64,000 nucleotides of DNA from Laburnicola sp. R22_1 (lineage: Eukaryota > Ascomycota > Dothideomycetes > Pleosporales > Didymosphaeriaceae): positions 620,001 through 684,000 of the forward strand of contig JACONQ010000010.1 in the NCBI GenBank assembly GCA_014281115.1, read 5' to 3'. Of the stretch, positions 1-10,723 are shown one piece after another (the stretch's first letter is position 1; each line of letters opens with the position of its first letter). The notes under the pieces are model-generated. The model saw only the letters and a list, made by a program, of their open reading frames with translations, was not told the origin of the DNA and made no database searches. Position numbers and translations under genes: made by a program.

Positions 1-1484
1 GCCAGCGGAGGGCCGAGGACGCGGAGAGAGCATCGCTTCCCTCAGCAGGCTCATCCGACATGCAACGAAAGAAATACATACCCCCACGAGATACCCGCGA
101 ATTCGAATCCAAAGTCCTTTATAATGGCGTTCCAGTTCCCATCAAAGTCCCCACAGCACTGAGCCCTGAGACAGTCGGCGACTTTTCTCTCATCAAACTT
201 ATTCAAACCTTCTCAACCCCTCACGCATCCTCGCCGCAACCCTTTGCTCTCCATCCTCATCTGACGACAAGCGGCGCTTATACACACCCCATCATCGTTC
301 TGGTCAACGCTCTTCTCACACAGAAGCGTATCATCTTCATTGGACACAACAGACCCTCCGGCGAAGTCGCAGAAGCCGTCCTCGCGGCCTGTGCCCTGGC
401 CTCTGGCGGTATGTTGCGGGGGTTCGTGCGCCATGCCTTCCCTTACACCGACCTTACCAAAGTTGATGACCTCCTGAAGGTCCCAGGCTTCATCGCTGGT
501 GTTACGAACCCCGCCTTCTCATACAAACCGGAATGGTGGGATCTGTTGTGCGATCTGCCAACTGGAAGAATGAAAATTAGCAACAAAATCGAATTGCCCC
601 AAGCCACTGAAGGCCAAGTCTTTTTTGCGAGTCAAGGCATCCCTGTAGGTATCTTTGCATCTGGAAGCGACAGCAAAGGGGCTGTTGATCCGACAGGCGA
701 CACACAGTTCATGGAATCTCTGCTGCAAAGTATAGCTAATCGTCATGGAGAAAACGCCATTCGTGCCAAATGGCGATCCTGGGTTCTGAAATTCGCACGC
801 ATAGCAGCTGCGTTTGAGGAAACCGTCTACGGTGCCTCGGCTCTCTTTGTCGGTTCCCACGAGACCGATGAAGCCGTCTACGGAGTGTCAGGGCACGGTT
901 TCGTATGGCCGGATGAGGTCTCCAAGATGCGCGAACTTGCGGCGAATGTGCATCGCGTGGAAGGCTGGCGCAACACACGATCATACTACAGCTTCATCCA
1001 GGATCTGGCGCGGCAGTGGGAGAAGCGGCCTGTCAGGGGCATCGATCTGCATCACCAGCATGACAAGCTGCGCTGCCTCAAATTAACTCACGACCAATCC
1101 GCCGCCATCTACCTTGCGCTCGCCCGTTGTGTCGAAGAAGCTGGGGCCCCCGCTTCATCCCCTTCCACGCCCTCACTCTCTACCACCTTGCCATCGCAAT
1201 CCCTAACCATAGGGAATGACCCAGATCGCAGACCCTCCGAACAGTTACGATATGACACCATCCTGCAACTCCTTTGCGTCATCCCAGAAACGAATGCTGG
1301 CCTCTTTTACCTCAGTCTGGGCCTGTTCCATCCGAAGCAGGAGGTCAGGCTGGCGGTAGTAAAGCTTCTGGAGCGGATCATGGAACATGCTGCTGGGAGG
1401 CACTTCTGGGCTTCATTGGGGCGGTTTGCTAAGCTGGCTTTTTTCAGAGTGAAGAGGGAGGAGGGGTCGCATTCAAAGGCGTAG
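1..1484 (+). CDS. Afi1-like DENN (SPA) domain protein, 5'-truncated by the window edge
   Basis: The reading frame is open from base 3 to the TAG ending at 1484, so the ATG at 60 is probably internal and the gene starts outside the window. The visible ~474 residues contain the central DENN-type core: a '[20 protein letters not shown]' strand-helix near residues 76-95, then a '[23 protein letters not shown]' segment. This matches the fungal Arf3-interacting Afi1 / 'stabilization of polarity axis' family, whose members help place polarity determinants at the cortex. The C-terminal third is helical, with a low-complexity Ser/Pro/Thr insert near residue 360. No intron is needed in this part. The family call is good; the role in this organism is inference. 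Confidence 0.75.
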   Translation, partial: QRRAEDAERASLPSAGSSDMQRKKYIPPRDTREFESKVLYNGVPVPIKVPTALSPETVGDFSLIKLIQTFSTPHASSPQPFALHPHLTTSGAYTHPIIVLVNALLTQKRIIFIGHNRPSGEVAEAVLAACALASGGMLRGFVRHAFPYTDLTKVDDLLKVPGFIAGVTNPAFSYKPEWWDLLCDLPTGRMKISNKIELPQATEGQVFFASQGIPVGIFASGSDSKGAVDPTGDTQFMESLLQSIANRHGENAIRAKWRSWVLKFARIAAAFEETVYGASALFVGSHETDEAVYGVSGHGFVWPDEVSKMRELAANVHRVEGWRNTRSYYSFIQDLARQWEKRPVRGIDLHHQHDKLRCLKLTHDQSAAIYLALARCVEEAGAPASSPSTPSLSTTLPSQSLTIGNDPDRRPSEQLRYDTILQLLCVIPETNAGLFYLSLGLFHPKQEVRLAVVKLLERIMEHAAGRHFWASLGRFAKLAFFRVKREEGSHSKA

Positions 1485-1980
1485 TCTGTAGGGCCTAAGG
1501 ATTATATATGTCTGTGATTTAGTGACAAATCTATTGGTGGCTTAGCTGTCGACTTGCGGGATTAGTGTGACGGAATGAATCTGTTTGTGATCAATGGGAG
1601 GAGTTGAGCATTCGCTAAGTAGGCTGGTTGCGTAACTTGTGACGTAACAGGGCTATATCCTCATGTCGAACGGTTCTAACGCTGATACTGCGTTGTGCGC
1701 GACTTAGTAAACGAAGGGGCACCGTCAATCATTCCGAGCGTCCACTAACACACGTGGGGTTGACGGACTTGCTTGCATCATGACATCAAACCTGCGGGAT
1801 CTTAGGTACGCCTTTCTGGCACCATAAATCATGGAACGATACCGATCGAACTAATCTTCTCAGAGTGCCTACACTCTGCCCCTATCCGGCCCCCAATCAA
1901 CCCTCTCTATAAAAGTCTCATACCCATCGCAGCCTCTCATTCTACCCCTCGATCCAACATCACCAACATCACCAACTAGC
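1485..1980. other. Intergenic region with a TATA box
   Basis: No ORF is supported here. A good TATA-like element, TATAAAAG, lies at 1908-1915 and is followed by a CT-rich, CA-rich leader typical of fungal transcription starts. It points toward the broken ORF downstream. Confidence 0.5.
1908..1915 (+). promoter_or_regulatory. TATA box (TATAAAAG)
   Basis: TATAAAAG is followed by a pyrimidine-rich leader. The first ATG after it is at 2229, inside the disrupted ORF. Confidence 0.4.
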
Positions 1981-2732
1981 CTCCCTATCACCCTCTCTAT
2001 CCGACAATCACCCTCTCTATCCGACAATCACCCTCTCTATCCGACAATCACCCTCTCTATCCGACAATCACAATCTACCAATCCCTCCTCAGCAATCACA
2101 ATCGCCGCTTTCCACAACATCTCCGACACGGCGCACATCCTCGACATCCGGGTCCTCGGTCTAACGAACGTCGATACGGGCGAAACTATCCAGCTGCACA
2201 CTGGGGCATACTCGCCAGCCGTACGCTCATGCGTCCGCCTCCACTGGGGCAGGGATATACGCGACTCGACGAACTTCCATACTATCCCTTCTCTCGAAAG
2301 CGGCGATGCATTCGTTCTGACGTTCGAGCTGAGCATGTGCGCTCTACACGATATTGGACCTCGCGGTACATGCGGAGGAATAATAGGCCCTTCCCGGTTA
2401 CCGCGCCGGGGAAGTGGCGGCTGCATTTTCTAGAGAGGGGAAGGGTGGGGCATGTGTATATTGGGGTTGTGCTTTGGACGTGGGGGGATTTGGAGGGCGG
2501 GTTAGAGGGGAAGAAGTTTGAGTATGTGGTTGAGACGAGGTATGGGTGGGATAGAGAGGCGGAGGAGAGGATGAAGGGGGAAAGGGCGAGGGGAGAGTAT
2601 GTGCGGGTGCATCCTAATGAGGGTGTGTGGGTGTGGAGTGTTTTGTTGGGGTCGAGGTGGAGGGGGAGGGGGTGGTGGTGGAGTTTGTGGGAGGTTGATG
2701 GTTGGGAGTATGTTATCTTTACCCGGTGGTAA
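1981..2732 (+). pseudogene. Disrupted ORF of unknown function
   Basis: Two protein-like segments sit in different frames. The first (frame of 2098, about 2074-2390) reads 'FHNISDTAHILDIRVLGLTNVDTGETIQLH...GDAFVLTFELSMCALHD' and has no usable ATG. The second (frame of 2229, about 2350-2732) reads 'PGKWRLHFLERGRVGHVYIGVVLWTWGD...GWEYVIFTRW'. They meet near 2345-2390, where no plausible intron exists (the only GT-AG pair there is 21 bases). The simplest reading is a gene broken by a small indel. An ATG-initiated 167-residue protein from 2229 would keep only the second half. I do not recognise the family. Confidence 0.4.
1987..2070. repeat. 20-bp tandem repeat, four exact copies plus a partial
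   Basis: The unit CCCTCTCTATCCGACAATCA occurs four times without mismatch at 1991-2070, preceded by ATCA at 1987-1990. The period is not a multiple of three, so each copy gained or lost shifts any reading frame running through it. It lies between the TATA box and the coding-like sequence. Confidence 0.95.
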
Positions 2733-3123
2733 GTTAGATTCGTAATGATTGAGCTTCGTTGTGTGAGACGCTAACCTCCAGGGCTAGTTCGAGCCTCTCA
2801 CTTCAATTAGTCTGCAGATGAGAGACTAGACGAGGAGGCATTTAGGGGTTGGTCATCTTAATGGTCGCTTCTTTTACTCTGCACACGTCTCTTTCTCTCG
2901 CAGCTACTATTACTAAGACCCAATGTCCGTTCAGATGATTAAACTTCTCACTTCTACACGGAGAGAAATCACCACCACCAGTACTGTGCAAGGCCAAGAT
3001 ACCAAGAAAAAAGCAAGTGCCCCTTACTCTATAAATGTACTTACACAACTACTTCTCCTCGGAACTAGCTACTAACATCCTTCAAGGACACGCACAATAC
3101 ACAATTTAGTAAATTAAATAACC
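2733..3123. other. Intergenic region
   Basis: Nothing recognisable. It contains the probable 3' end of the disrupted ORF and the leader of the next gene. Minus-strand ORFs here are short and unconvincing. Confidence 0.6.
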
Positions 3124-4554
3124 ATGCACGAACTCATCTCCCAACCCGGCCTCCGCTTCTACCTCTTCCAGCTAAACGGCACAATTAAATACACACTCAC
3201 CCGCAACGGCATCACCTCACAGCCGCACTACCTCTCCGACGTCGACCTCGCAGACAAAGACCCGGATTCTGGCACTGGCGATGATGCCCCAGAGCCAGAA
3301 GACGGACCACACGCCAGGACTGTGCGTTTCGCAGTCAAACTCATCATGAACAATGGTATCTTGTGGATGCAGTACGCGGCGAAAGGCGAGGCGTGTGCGG
3401 AATGGACGTTCGATGGACTTGTGGAGATGCATAGACGTGCTTTTTCTGCGAGTTGCACGCTGACGGGCATGAAATTGGAGAACGAGAACCAGAACGAGAA
3501 GGTCGGGGCGAAGATGGTCCAGACCGATCTCACTATGAAGGATATGGATGCGAAGGACATGGACTGCGCTCCGTTGGATCTACCGGCGGCACTTCATAAC
3601 ACCGCAGACGAAGACGAGGGTAAGGGTGGAAGCGAGAGCGAGACTGAGCCCGAGGATGAAATTGACACCGAAGCATGCCTTGGTGCATGGGCGCGACACA
3701 TCTACTTCACCAGCACCAAACTAGGCGGCCGTGACGCAACAAGACGCGGAGACCTTCACATCGACCGTCTCACCCACACCGTGCACTGGGAAGAACAAAG
3801 CGGCGAGGTGCACAACCGAAAAACCACAAAGGAGCGACTCGATCTCCGCGACTCAAACAGTACGTAGCGTCCCGAGGTCCTATATCCTTCTTATCGTAGA
3901 TACTATTATAGCTTGATATCAAACTAACACACGACAGCAAAAGCACAGTTCGAAACCGACGCCTACACGTCTCTGCTCACAGTCTGGCATCCCCAATTCA
4001 CAAAAGACGGGGTGAAGAAAAACTTCATTGTCCAGCTTCAGACCTTGCATCCCTCAGATATATGGGGTAGCAACGATGAAACCAGTAACACTGAGGATCA
4101 CATCCGCGAGTATTACATCCACGACGTCCGCGTACTCCTCGAAGAGCTCCTACTCTGCATCGACAAGACGTCCAGTCGCGCATCGAGCGTCCCCAACCCA
4201 CGCACAGTGCACCTGTACTCCCACGCAGACGAAGTCCCGGGTGATCCCTTGTCGCCCATCGTCCTGGTACCTGCTAGGACATGGCCGCGACCCGACGATA
4301 GCAAAGCTGCGAAGAAGAGACGACGTGTTGACGAGGAGAGCCGCATCGATGGCGTCGTTGAACTTCTCGACATCGATATTGATAAGGATCCTTTTCTGAG
4401 CAAGTGGAGGAAGCGGATTCGGCGGGTTCGGCGGGTTCGGCGTCGCGCTGCGAGTGAAGAGGCGGAGATGGATCTGCAGGGATGGATTCAGGCGAGGAAG
4501 ATTACGTTGAGGGGGGATGCTCGGCGTATTGCTAGGGAGAGGACGTATCTCTGA
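3124..4554 (+). CDS. Hypothetical protein, two exons, 450 aa
   Basis: Exons are 3124-3859 and 3938-4554. The 78-base intron has a GTACGT donor, a CTAAC branch site and a CAG acceptor, and the phase is kept across it, giving 450 residues. The start at 3124 follows an AT-rich leader and is the first ATG. The N-terminal ~110 residues look like a small beta-rich fold ('LRFYLFQLNGTIKYTLT', 'CAEWTFDG'). An acidic linker follows (residues ~165-205), then a second ordered region, and an Arg-rich C-terminus (IRRVRRVRRRAASEE) that includes a repeated RRV motif. I do not recognise the family. The neighbouring decayed ORF on the opposite strand has a similar N-terminal pattern. Confidence 0.75.
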
Positions 4555-4692
4555 TGATGTAGGGAGGAATGGAAGATGGATACCTAAGTTAACTCTAGGG
4601 AGGGTGCAGCGGTGGAGAGGACGTTTCGGAAAGGAACGAGGAGATACATGACATTTGGATTCATTCTCAAAAGTAGTAACCTGCGATGGATT

Positions 4693-5267
4693 TTACACGT
4701 TCACCGCGAATGTGGGCGAGATTTGCCTGATGGAAGAGTATAATACACATGGCAAGAGTACGAATCCGAACGTAGCCGCCTGAAGAAGCACCAAACTCCA
4801 ACCAAGAACGGCCGCAGATGGTGATTTTTTCCCGCCCTCGTCATCGCCATCACCGTCCTGAAGATCAATATTCTCCACATGTCCTTGCGCCTGTTGCCCC
4901 TCGTTGGCTGCCACCTCCTCGCTGTGATCCGTCTCAGCCTCGCTATCTGAATATCGGATTTCTCCACTGAATCCTGCGTCACTTCGCCGTCCTTTGTGAA
5001 CACGAGCCTGTCGCCACCTGCACCCTTGAAAGTCCAGGAGCAAGAAACCTTGTACTTCTTCAAGATACACCTCTAGATTACGTATCTTGATGAGCTCGCC
5101 AACGGCCTCAACCGCGCAGTCTCCATCTGCTCAGTATCGTTGGAATCGTTGTCGTCTTCAACCAAGTACGCCACCTCGCCCGTCAGTAGCAACTTTGGGG
5201 TGAACTTGAGCTCGATCGTTCCGTCGAGTTTGATTATGTTGAGCCGGATGCCGCTTCCGGTGTCCAT
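4693..5267 (-). pseudogene. Probable decayed ORF, possible paralogue of the 3124-4554 gene
   Basis: The ATG at 5267 opens 'MDTGSGIRLNIIKLDGTIELKF...', which stops at 5073. The same frame resumes as 'KKYKVSCSWTFKGAGGDRLVFTKDGEV' at about 5063-4960. The gap and the 3' end are protein-like only in a second frame ('DCAVEAVGELIKIRNLEVYL', then an acidic stretch and a hydrophobic segment 'GWSLVLLQAATFGFVLLPCVL' before the stop at 4693). I found no consistent GT-AG introns joining these pieces, so small indels are the likelier cause. The protein would have ended in a membrane segment. A multi-intron gene that I failed to parse remains possible. Confidence 0.4.
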
Positions 5268-5796
5268 GGTCGCTATGGTGAATTGACGTCGAAGAGAGGC
5301 TGGACCGAAGCGGGTACACGGGTGGTCGCGTACCGAATATATCTGTGCACGAGATTTGGCTAGCTTGTGAGGTCAGGGAATGGGAGGAGGTGCGCGGGAG
5401 AAGAAGATTGTAGTTGCGTCGCGAAGGTAGCTAGATATATAAGAATGGAAAGGCGCTAGTCCGCGCTAAAAGGCTAACAAACGCAGGCGAAAACGATCAA
5501 AGTGGGTGAAGACGAGTAGATGTAGTTGAAGACGAGTGAATATAAGTGAATACAAGTAATTATAGGTGTCTAATAAGTAAACATAGGCGAATATAAGGAA
5601 ACATAGACGATTATAGGTGAACAGGTGAATGTTAGCGCAAAGAACCTCTCACTAACTCATTATGCCACACCGCTATCTGAAGTGTCTGGTGACGAAGTGT
5701 TCTCCTCTAAGCTGTATGTATTACTATCAAGTATAACATACTATTTATATATTACAATTTAAAAATTTGGCATCTCAAAAAGAGAGCAGTAATTAA
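5268..5796. other. Intergenic region with degenerate short repeats
   Basis: No gene is seen. Bases ~5498-5632 hold a run of degenerate 10-12-base units built on 'GAATATAAGTGAA / AACATAGGCGAA'. AT-rich sequence then leads into the tRNA gene. Confidence 0.5.
5498..5632. repeat. Degenerate short tandem-like repeat tract
   Basis: Successive words such as GTGAAGACGAG, GTGAATATAAG, GTGAATACAAG, GTAAACATAGG and GCGAATATAAGG share a (G)TGAAnATAgG-like core every 10-13 bases. The copies are diverged, so this is an old or weak repeat. Confidence 0.4.
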
Positions 5797-5868
5797 GGGG
5801 CTGTGGTGAAATGGTTATCATAACACGTTGTGGCCGTGTAGTTTCGAGTTCGATTCTCGACAGCCCCA
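5797..5868 (+). tRNA. tRNA-His (anticodon GTG), no intron
   Basis: Acceptor stem GGGGCTG pairs with CAGCCCC (5797-5803 with 5861-5867), discriminator A at 5868. The D stem is GTGA/TCAT with one G-U pair. The anticodon stem ACACG/CGTGT encloses the loop TTGTGGC, which puts GTG at the anticodon. The T arm TCGAG-TTCGATT-CTCGA is perfect. All four stems form and no intron is present. Confidence 0.95.
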
Positions 5869-6225
5869 ATTTATTTATTTATTTATTTTTTACCTGTCTG
5901 ATGAATGTTGCGACTTTGCATCTATTGCATCTGTGGTAAGATTATATGATGAAACATAACATGAAAGGCATTTCATCTATAGAGTACTACCATTTGAAGT
6001 TGGCATAGACCTCTAAGATGTAAGATAGGTTTGGCGAACCATGACTACTTTATTTTTGTATATATCCCGAGATAGATGGAATATTCATGGCGTATCTATA
6101 GCTAAAGAACTATTCTATGGAGTTGAGATTTGGATCAAGGTGTTGATCCCCGGTAAGGCCAAACGCGTGTTGACTTTGGAGGATATATTCCGGGTAAACC
6201 CACAAATTCCAGGCATATTAGGTTT
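5869..6225. other. Intergenic region between the tRNA and the regulator gene
   Basis: AT-rich. It holds the pol III terminator and the 3' flank of the minus-strand regulator. No gene is supported. Confidence 0.6.
5886..5891 (+). terminator. Pol III terminator (T6)
   Basis: A run of six T lies 18 bases after the tRNA 3' end, within (TTTA)n-rich sequence. Confidence 0.7.
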
Positions 6226-8689
6226 TCATAAAGAGCTAGCGTTCCAGAGGCAGTCGAAGAAAATACTGTTGTCGAATCCGTTGTGCGCGGGAAGGGTGTC
6301 CATAAGTTCCTCAAATCCAGTCATATCGAAGTTGAATTCTGTGTTATTCCAGACATCCTCTGCTAGTGGGACATCGGCGGGTACTAGGGTTAGTGCTGGG
6401 GCCACAGAGGCAGCGGCATCCGCAGGTGCTTGAGAAGCTACGTTAGGAGGCAATTCCGGGTTTAGGGCTCCTGAATCTGGTCTCATGGTGTCGGCTTTCT
6501 TCGAATGCTCCTGAAGCATTGTCATAAGAAGTCTAACGCCATGAGCGGCGATGGAGCTTGTTGGCCATTGTTCGAGAATGATGATTGCTTTCCGAACCAA
6601 CTCGTGGTCCTCGGCTGCCTCTGGTTCTTTCTCTGACCGATTGAATAGATCAAGGCCTAGGCAGAGACCGGCAGTAACAACAAAGGCCTGGTACCACCGT
6701 CAGTAAACGAACCCGTGTGAAATGGTGTATGATCTTACTTGTTCCACCCACCACTGAGGCTCCTTTGGCAGTCGCTTCTCCATAGCTTCCAATATCGTCT
6801 TCGCGCTGTTGAGACAAACCCACCGCGAGTAAGCGTATCGATCATCCTTAAAACTCCGGCCCAGAAAGCTCTGATGAATCATGATGAGCTTATGCGCAGC
6901 AGACGCATGGTAGGATCTTCTGGCCCAGGTAGCCCACTCAGGCCAGGTTGGATCAAAAGGCGTGCTGATAGGTAACCAGGCCGGCATCCTTTCGATTACC
7001 TTTCCCCGCATGACGGCATCGTATCTAAGGACCACGTTGTATTTGGTCGAAATATCTTGAGCGTCCAACATTTCGTCCATATAACGTACCAGGACATAGG
7101 CAATCTCGTTGAGATAGTTACTAGTATGTGTGAACAGTGGCGTTCTAACATCATGTACCGGTTCCCATGTTTCTTCGTTGAAATGTCGAGGTAGGATTGA
7201 GGTACAGTGTTTCTTCTGCAGTGTATACATGCCCTGGGACGACGAGAAAAGCCAGCCTTGTGATGTAAGAGCACTCCATACTCTTCTGCCAATTTCGCGT
7301 TGAATAAGAGCTTCTTTTTGCCCAGGTGTCATCTCCGAAGGTGGCAGTGCGTCTTCCGGGTGTGGACTGAGTCTACACGGTAAGCTAGATTCAGGCAATG
7401 CCCAAGCCAGTATGCACTCACCTGTTCAGACCAAGCTCTCTTGCAATGACGGTGGCGGCAGACTGATAAACTGCCCATTCCTTTGCGGATCCCACTAGAT
7501 GTTCCGATGCGTGCATGTTGATAATTGCCTGGATAGAGAAGATGTGGTGTTTGGAAGCGTAATCACCAAGATGTAGACACGATATGAGAGACTTGCCCCA
7601 TTGTCGAGATAATCTCAACTTGTCCGCATTAGAAAAACCCCAAGAGGCGGAAATCTCTTCAGGCGAGCTGATTATGCTTGCCGATAAGATTGAGAAAAGG
7701 AGAGCACACCATCTCCAGTCGTGATGTCGAATTTCTAGCTCGTTCGACTCACCGTAGGCTTCGACTAGGGCTTTCCGGAAGCTCGGACCATGATAGACCC
7801 CCCCGATTCAGTAGGTCATATACTTCCAATGGTAATCAACCATGTGATATACCTGATCTTTGGACGGAAGAAGTGACTGCAGATGGCACATTTCAACAGT
7901 CTGTGCAGCGGGTGAAAAGCTGTCGAATACCGGTTCGTCCGAGCCGTTCTTTGTGCGGTCTTGATCAAGGGCTCGTTCCATTAAGGTATCATTCCTTGAA
8001 TATTCTTCTTTGTCACGCAATAGTGTTCCCACGCTATGAAGTTAGTTCAGCCATAGAAGTAATAGTGAACCTGACTTACCTAACGTCGGTGTAGTTAACT
8101 CGGTCGTAGGTCATGAAATCTACATTAGTCGACGAGGGTGTGTGGAGCTGAGGGCGGTCTTGCACACCATCCGAAGAAGCGGAGAAGGAACGACGGTGGG
8201 GTGCATTATTTTCACTCTATAGAACAGTCAGATACGACATAGTATGGTGCTTTTGCGGTTTACCCACCTGGTTGATTGCTCCCTGCGCCTGAAAATGGAG
8301 AGGAATCTGGTCAGCTACTAATTAGATGCTGTCTGGCGAAACGTCGGAGGACGGGCTAGGATTCGTAGTGGCAACAGACCGTTGGGATCTTGTCGGCGAT
8401 AGCTTTTTAGGATCTAAGTGCAAGATGAGTGGGTGGTTCAAGACGTGCGGTGTTCCCTTAGCCTAATCACTTACATCTGCGATGGACAGCCGAATTATAG
8501 CCTTCCTTCCACTGAGTCGTGCAAAGACTGGAGGTACATGATGAGCGAATCATCCAAAAGCACGGAATGCCTATGTTGGTTTGCTTACTGTCCTTCTTTG
8601 TCCTGCACACATCTGGTGCACGGGCTCTTTCGGTCGCACTTCTGCCGTCGCATCGAACATCGTGTACAAGTTTGTCTCTGTTTGGGCAT
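6226..8689 (-). CDS. Zn(II)2Cys6 fungal transcription factor with one in-frame TGA
   Basis: Eight exons on the minus strand keep phase throughout: 8689-8589, 8527-8475, 8413-8343, 8288-8268, 8216-8080, 8033-7422, 7372-6739 and 6687-6226 (697 codons). The N-terminus has the binuclear cluster 'CTRCSMRRQKCDRKSPCTRC', with the sixth Cys (HLC) supplied after the first intron. A fungal-specific middle homology domain follows ('YHGPSFRKAL', 'GRRVWSALTSQGW'). The C-terminal ~100 residues are acidic and Ala/Pro-rich and could be an activation region. Codon 7810-7808 is TGA inside 'YHWKYMTY-stop-IGGVYHGPSF', with conserved-looking sequence continuing in frame on both sides. The gene is therefore either recently inactivated, read through, or affected by a base-call error. 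Start chosen at MPKQ (8689); an in-frame upstream ATG at 8821 would add 44 unlikely residues. The target genes cannot be inferred. Confidence 0.75.
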
Positions 8690-10723
8690 AACTACCAGAT
8701 GCGACGGCGGATGAATATGTACCGGTTCCCAAGAGGCGTTATGCTGTGGGTCGTCTGCGAATCGCGCACGAGCGTGTGATCCGATTCGGCAGCACAAGCA
8801 ATTGCTTCTATCGTACAGCACGAGAAGGGGTTACGAGCCAAGAGCCAAAGTTATACGTTGAAGAGGATGCGGCATGCGGAGATAGGGCATGTTGTACGAA
8901 GACCGGTTGTACGAAGAGCGTACAACGCTAGTGGTCAGCCCTTGCCATTTTCCACCTACGGGCGACCTTAAATTCCACGCAGCGGTAAGCCCCACGAAGC
9001 ATCATCGATCAACTGAACTGGGAAGAAATGGAAAATTCTGGCGTTGGCGTTGGCGTATGAAAGATTACTACTCATCCCAGTTGTTGTACATCGGTTTGTT
9101 AAGAATGTCGAATGTCGAATGGATTGAACACTAAAAATGCGACGGTGTATCTCTCTAATAGAAAGTTCTATTCTATAGGAAGTAGGGCAAAACTTTCAGT
9201 TTTGTTTCCTGGTATGTGTGAGTATGAAAGGACACTGCGACTTCAAATAACGGCAAATTGCTTTGTGGTGCATTTAGTGCGTCAGCCAGTGAGTGGCGTG
9301 CAGACCTTCTTTATATAAATATTGAAATAGGCAGAAGAGACTGCTACAGCGGCTACACCCGTTTCTTGCGAGTCGCCAGAGAAGCGCCCTCGCGAAGTCC
9401 TTGCGCCGTCTTTACGCCAACTGAATCAATCTCTACCTAGGTATGCTGCCACTAGTATCCTCCTCATGGCAAACATGACCGCTTCGATCATCATAATCCA
9501 GATTATTAAGGCTTGTCCCATGCATCAGTGCTCCAGCGGTCGGTACCAATTATCTCAGCGAATAACGCACAAATAAAGCACACCAATGGGAATTTCAAGC
9601 CATTCGATCTCTACAGTTCTACTTGCTATAGTGCAGCCGCATGCGACATACAATGCAGAACAACGAAGCCATGAAGGTAGCGTTGCTTCTATGTGGGAAG
9701 CCAACACTAAGCAAACGATGGCTGCGAGTAGAGCACATAATGGGTTGGAGTGGAGGTTATCATGGTCTAAAATTCCTTGATAGGCATCGGGAGGTTTGCG
9801 GGTCTTCCCGTCCGGCCGTTGCTCGACATCGGTCTTTTCCTGGCCCATAAACTCTTCCAATGACACGTCAGAATTTGCGGTGCGGGATGAGCACTATATA
9901 TTTTTACCTCTAAGACCTCTAAGACCTCTGAGACCTCCAAATACAAGGCTCTTGTAAGCGACAATCCAACCCGAGTCTGGATTTGGTGGTCCTCGGAGGG
10001 CGAGAAAGCCATCCGAGATTCTCGAATTCCGAGCTTCTGCCTACTCTTGTCCTACTATCAAGTTCTTAGGAAGGTAGGCAGGCGGATCATATATGTTCAG
10101 GGTCAGATAACGAAGGTGTAATGGGAGTGTTGGCAACGGCAACGGCTCGTGGTAATTTCGTGGACAGATAACTCCGTTCCTATTGTCTGTGGCATTGTTT
10201 GCCAGCGTAATTGGAGGCCTACTTGACACGAGTCGAGACATGGCGGGTTGGAGGCGTTGTGTAGATGGATCATGCGCCGCCGCCTGCCGGGTAGATTTGG
10301 CTTGGCGAGCGCTCAGACCAGCGCCCCGGATCGAAGAATTTCGTCTTCTCGCATGGGGCTCCTCGCTGCTTGCACCCTTTCGACGCCCTCTTCTACCCCC
10401 ATCGCGCCCCATTACGCCTCCATCAACCCGCTCATTCTCGCCGCAGCCTCTGCCTGCATCGTGCAAGCTAATTCACCAAGTGCGCCACTCGGTATCCTTC
10501 GTGCGCAGCTCAGTCGCCTCTGCACTCTCCCCCTCTTGCCAGACGTCAGTACGTGCACACCAGCTCCTCGCTCGTCGGCCATTGCTTACCAACCACCTTG
10601 CGTGCAGCTCTGGACTTCCGCCCTCTATCCCTCTCGATAGTCTGTTGATAGACGCATCTCGCCGGCCACGACCGCGCACAAGACATCAAAGCAACTCCGC
10701 ACTATCCCGTCCCATAGTTCAAC
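8690..10723. other. 2-kb intergenic region between divergent genes
   Basis: This is the probable shared upstream region of the regulator (-) and the NTF2-RRM gene (+). ORFs in it begin with non-ATG codons or lack protein character. It includes a short repeat (9905-9940) and, from ~10180, a GC-rich, CT-rich leader before 10724. A long 5' UTR of the RNA-binding gene is plausible. Confidence 0.5.
9905..9940. repeat. 9-bp tandem repeat (ACCTCTAAG)
   Basis: ACCTCTAAG appears twice, then ACCTCTGAG and a partial ACCTCC. Confidence 0.7.

Noticed and set aside
8322..8324. TAA in frame in the regulator gene
   Set aside because: It lies inside a 54-base GT-AG segment with a strong CTGAC branch site and TTTTCAG acceptor. 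Removing it keeps frame, so it is treated as intronic rather than a second nonsense codon.
9555..9866. 103-codon minus-strand ORF with a hydrophobic stretch
   Set aside because: It lacks an ATG start and the composition looks like non-coding sequence.
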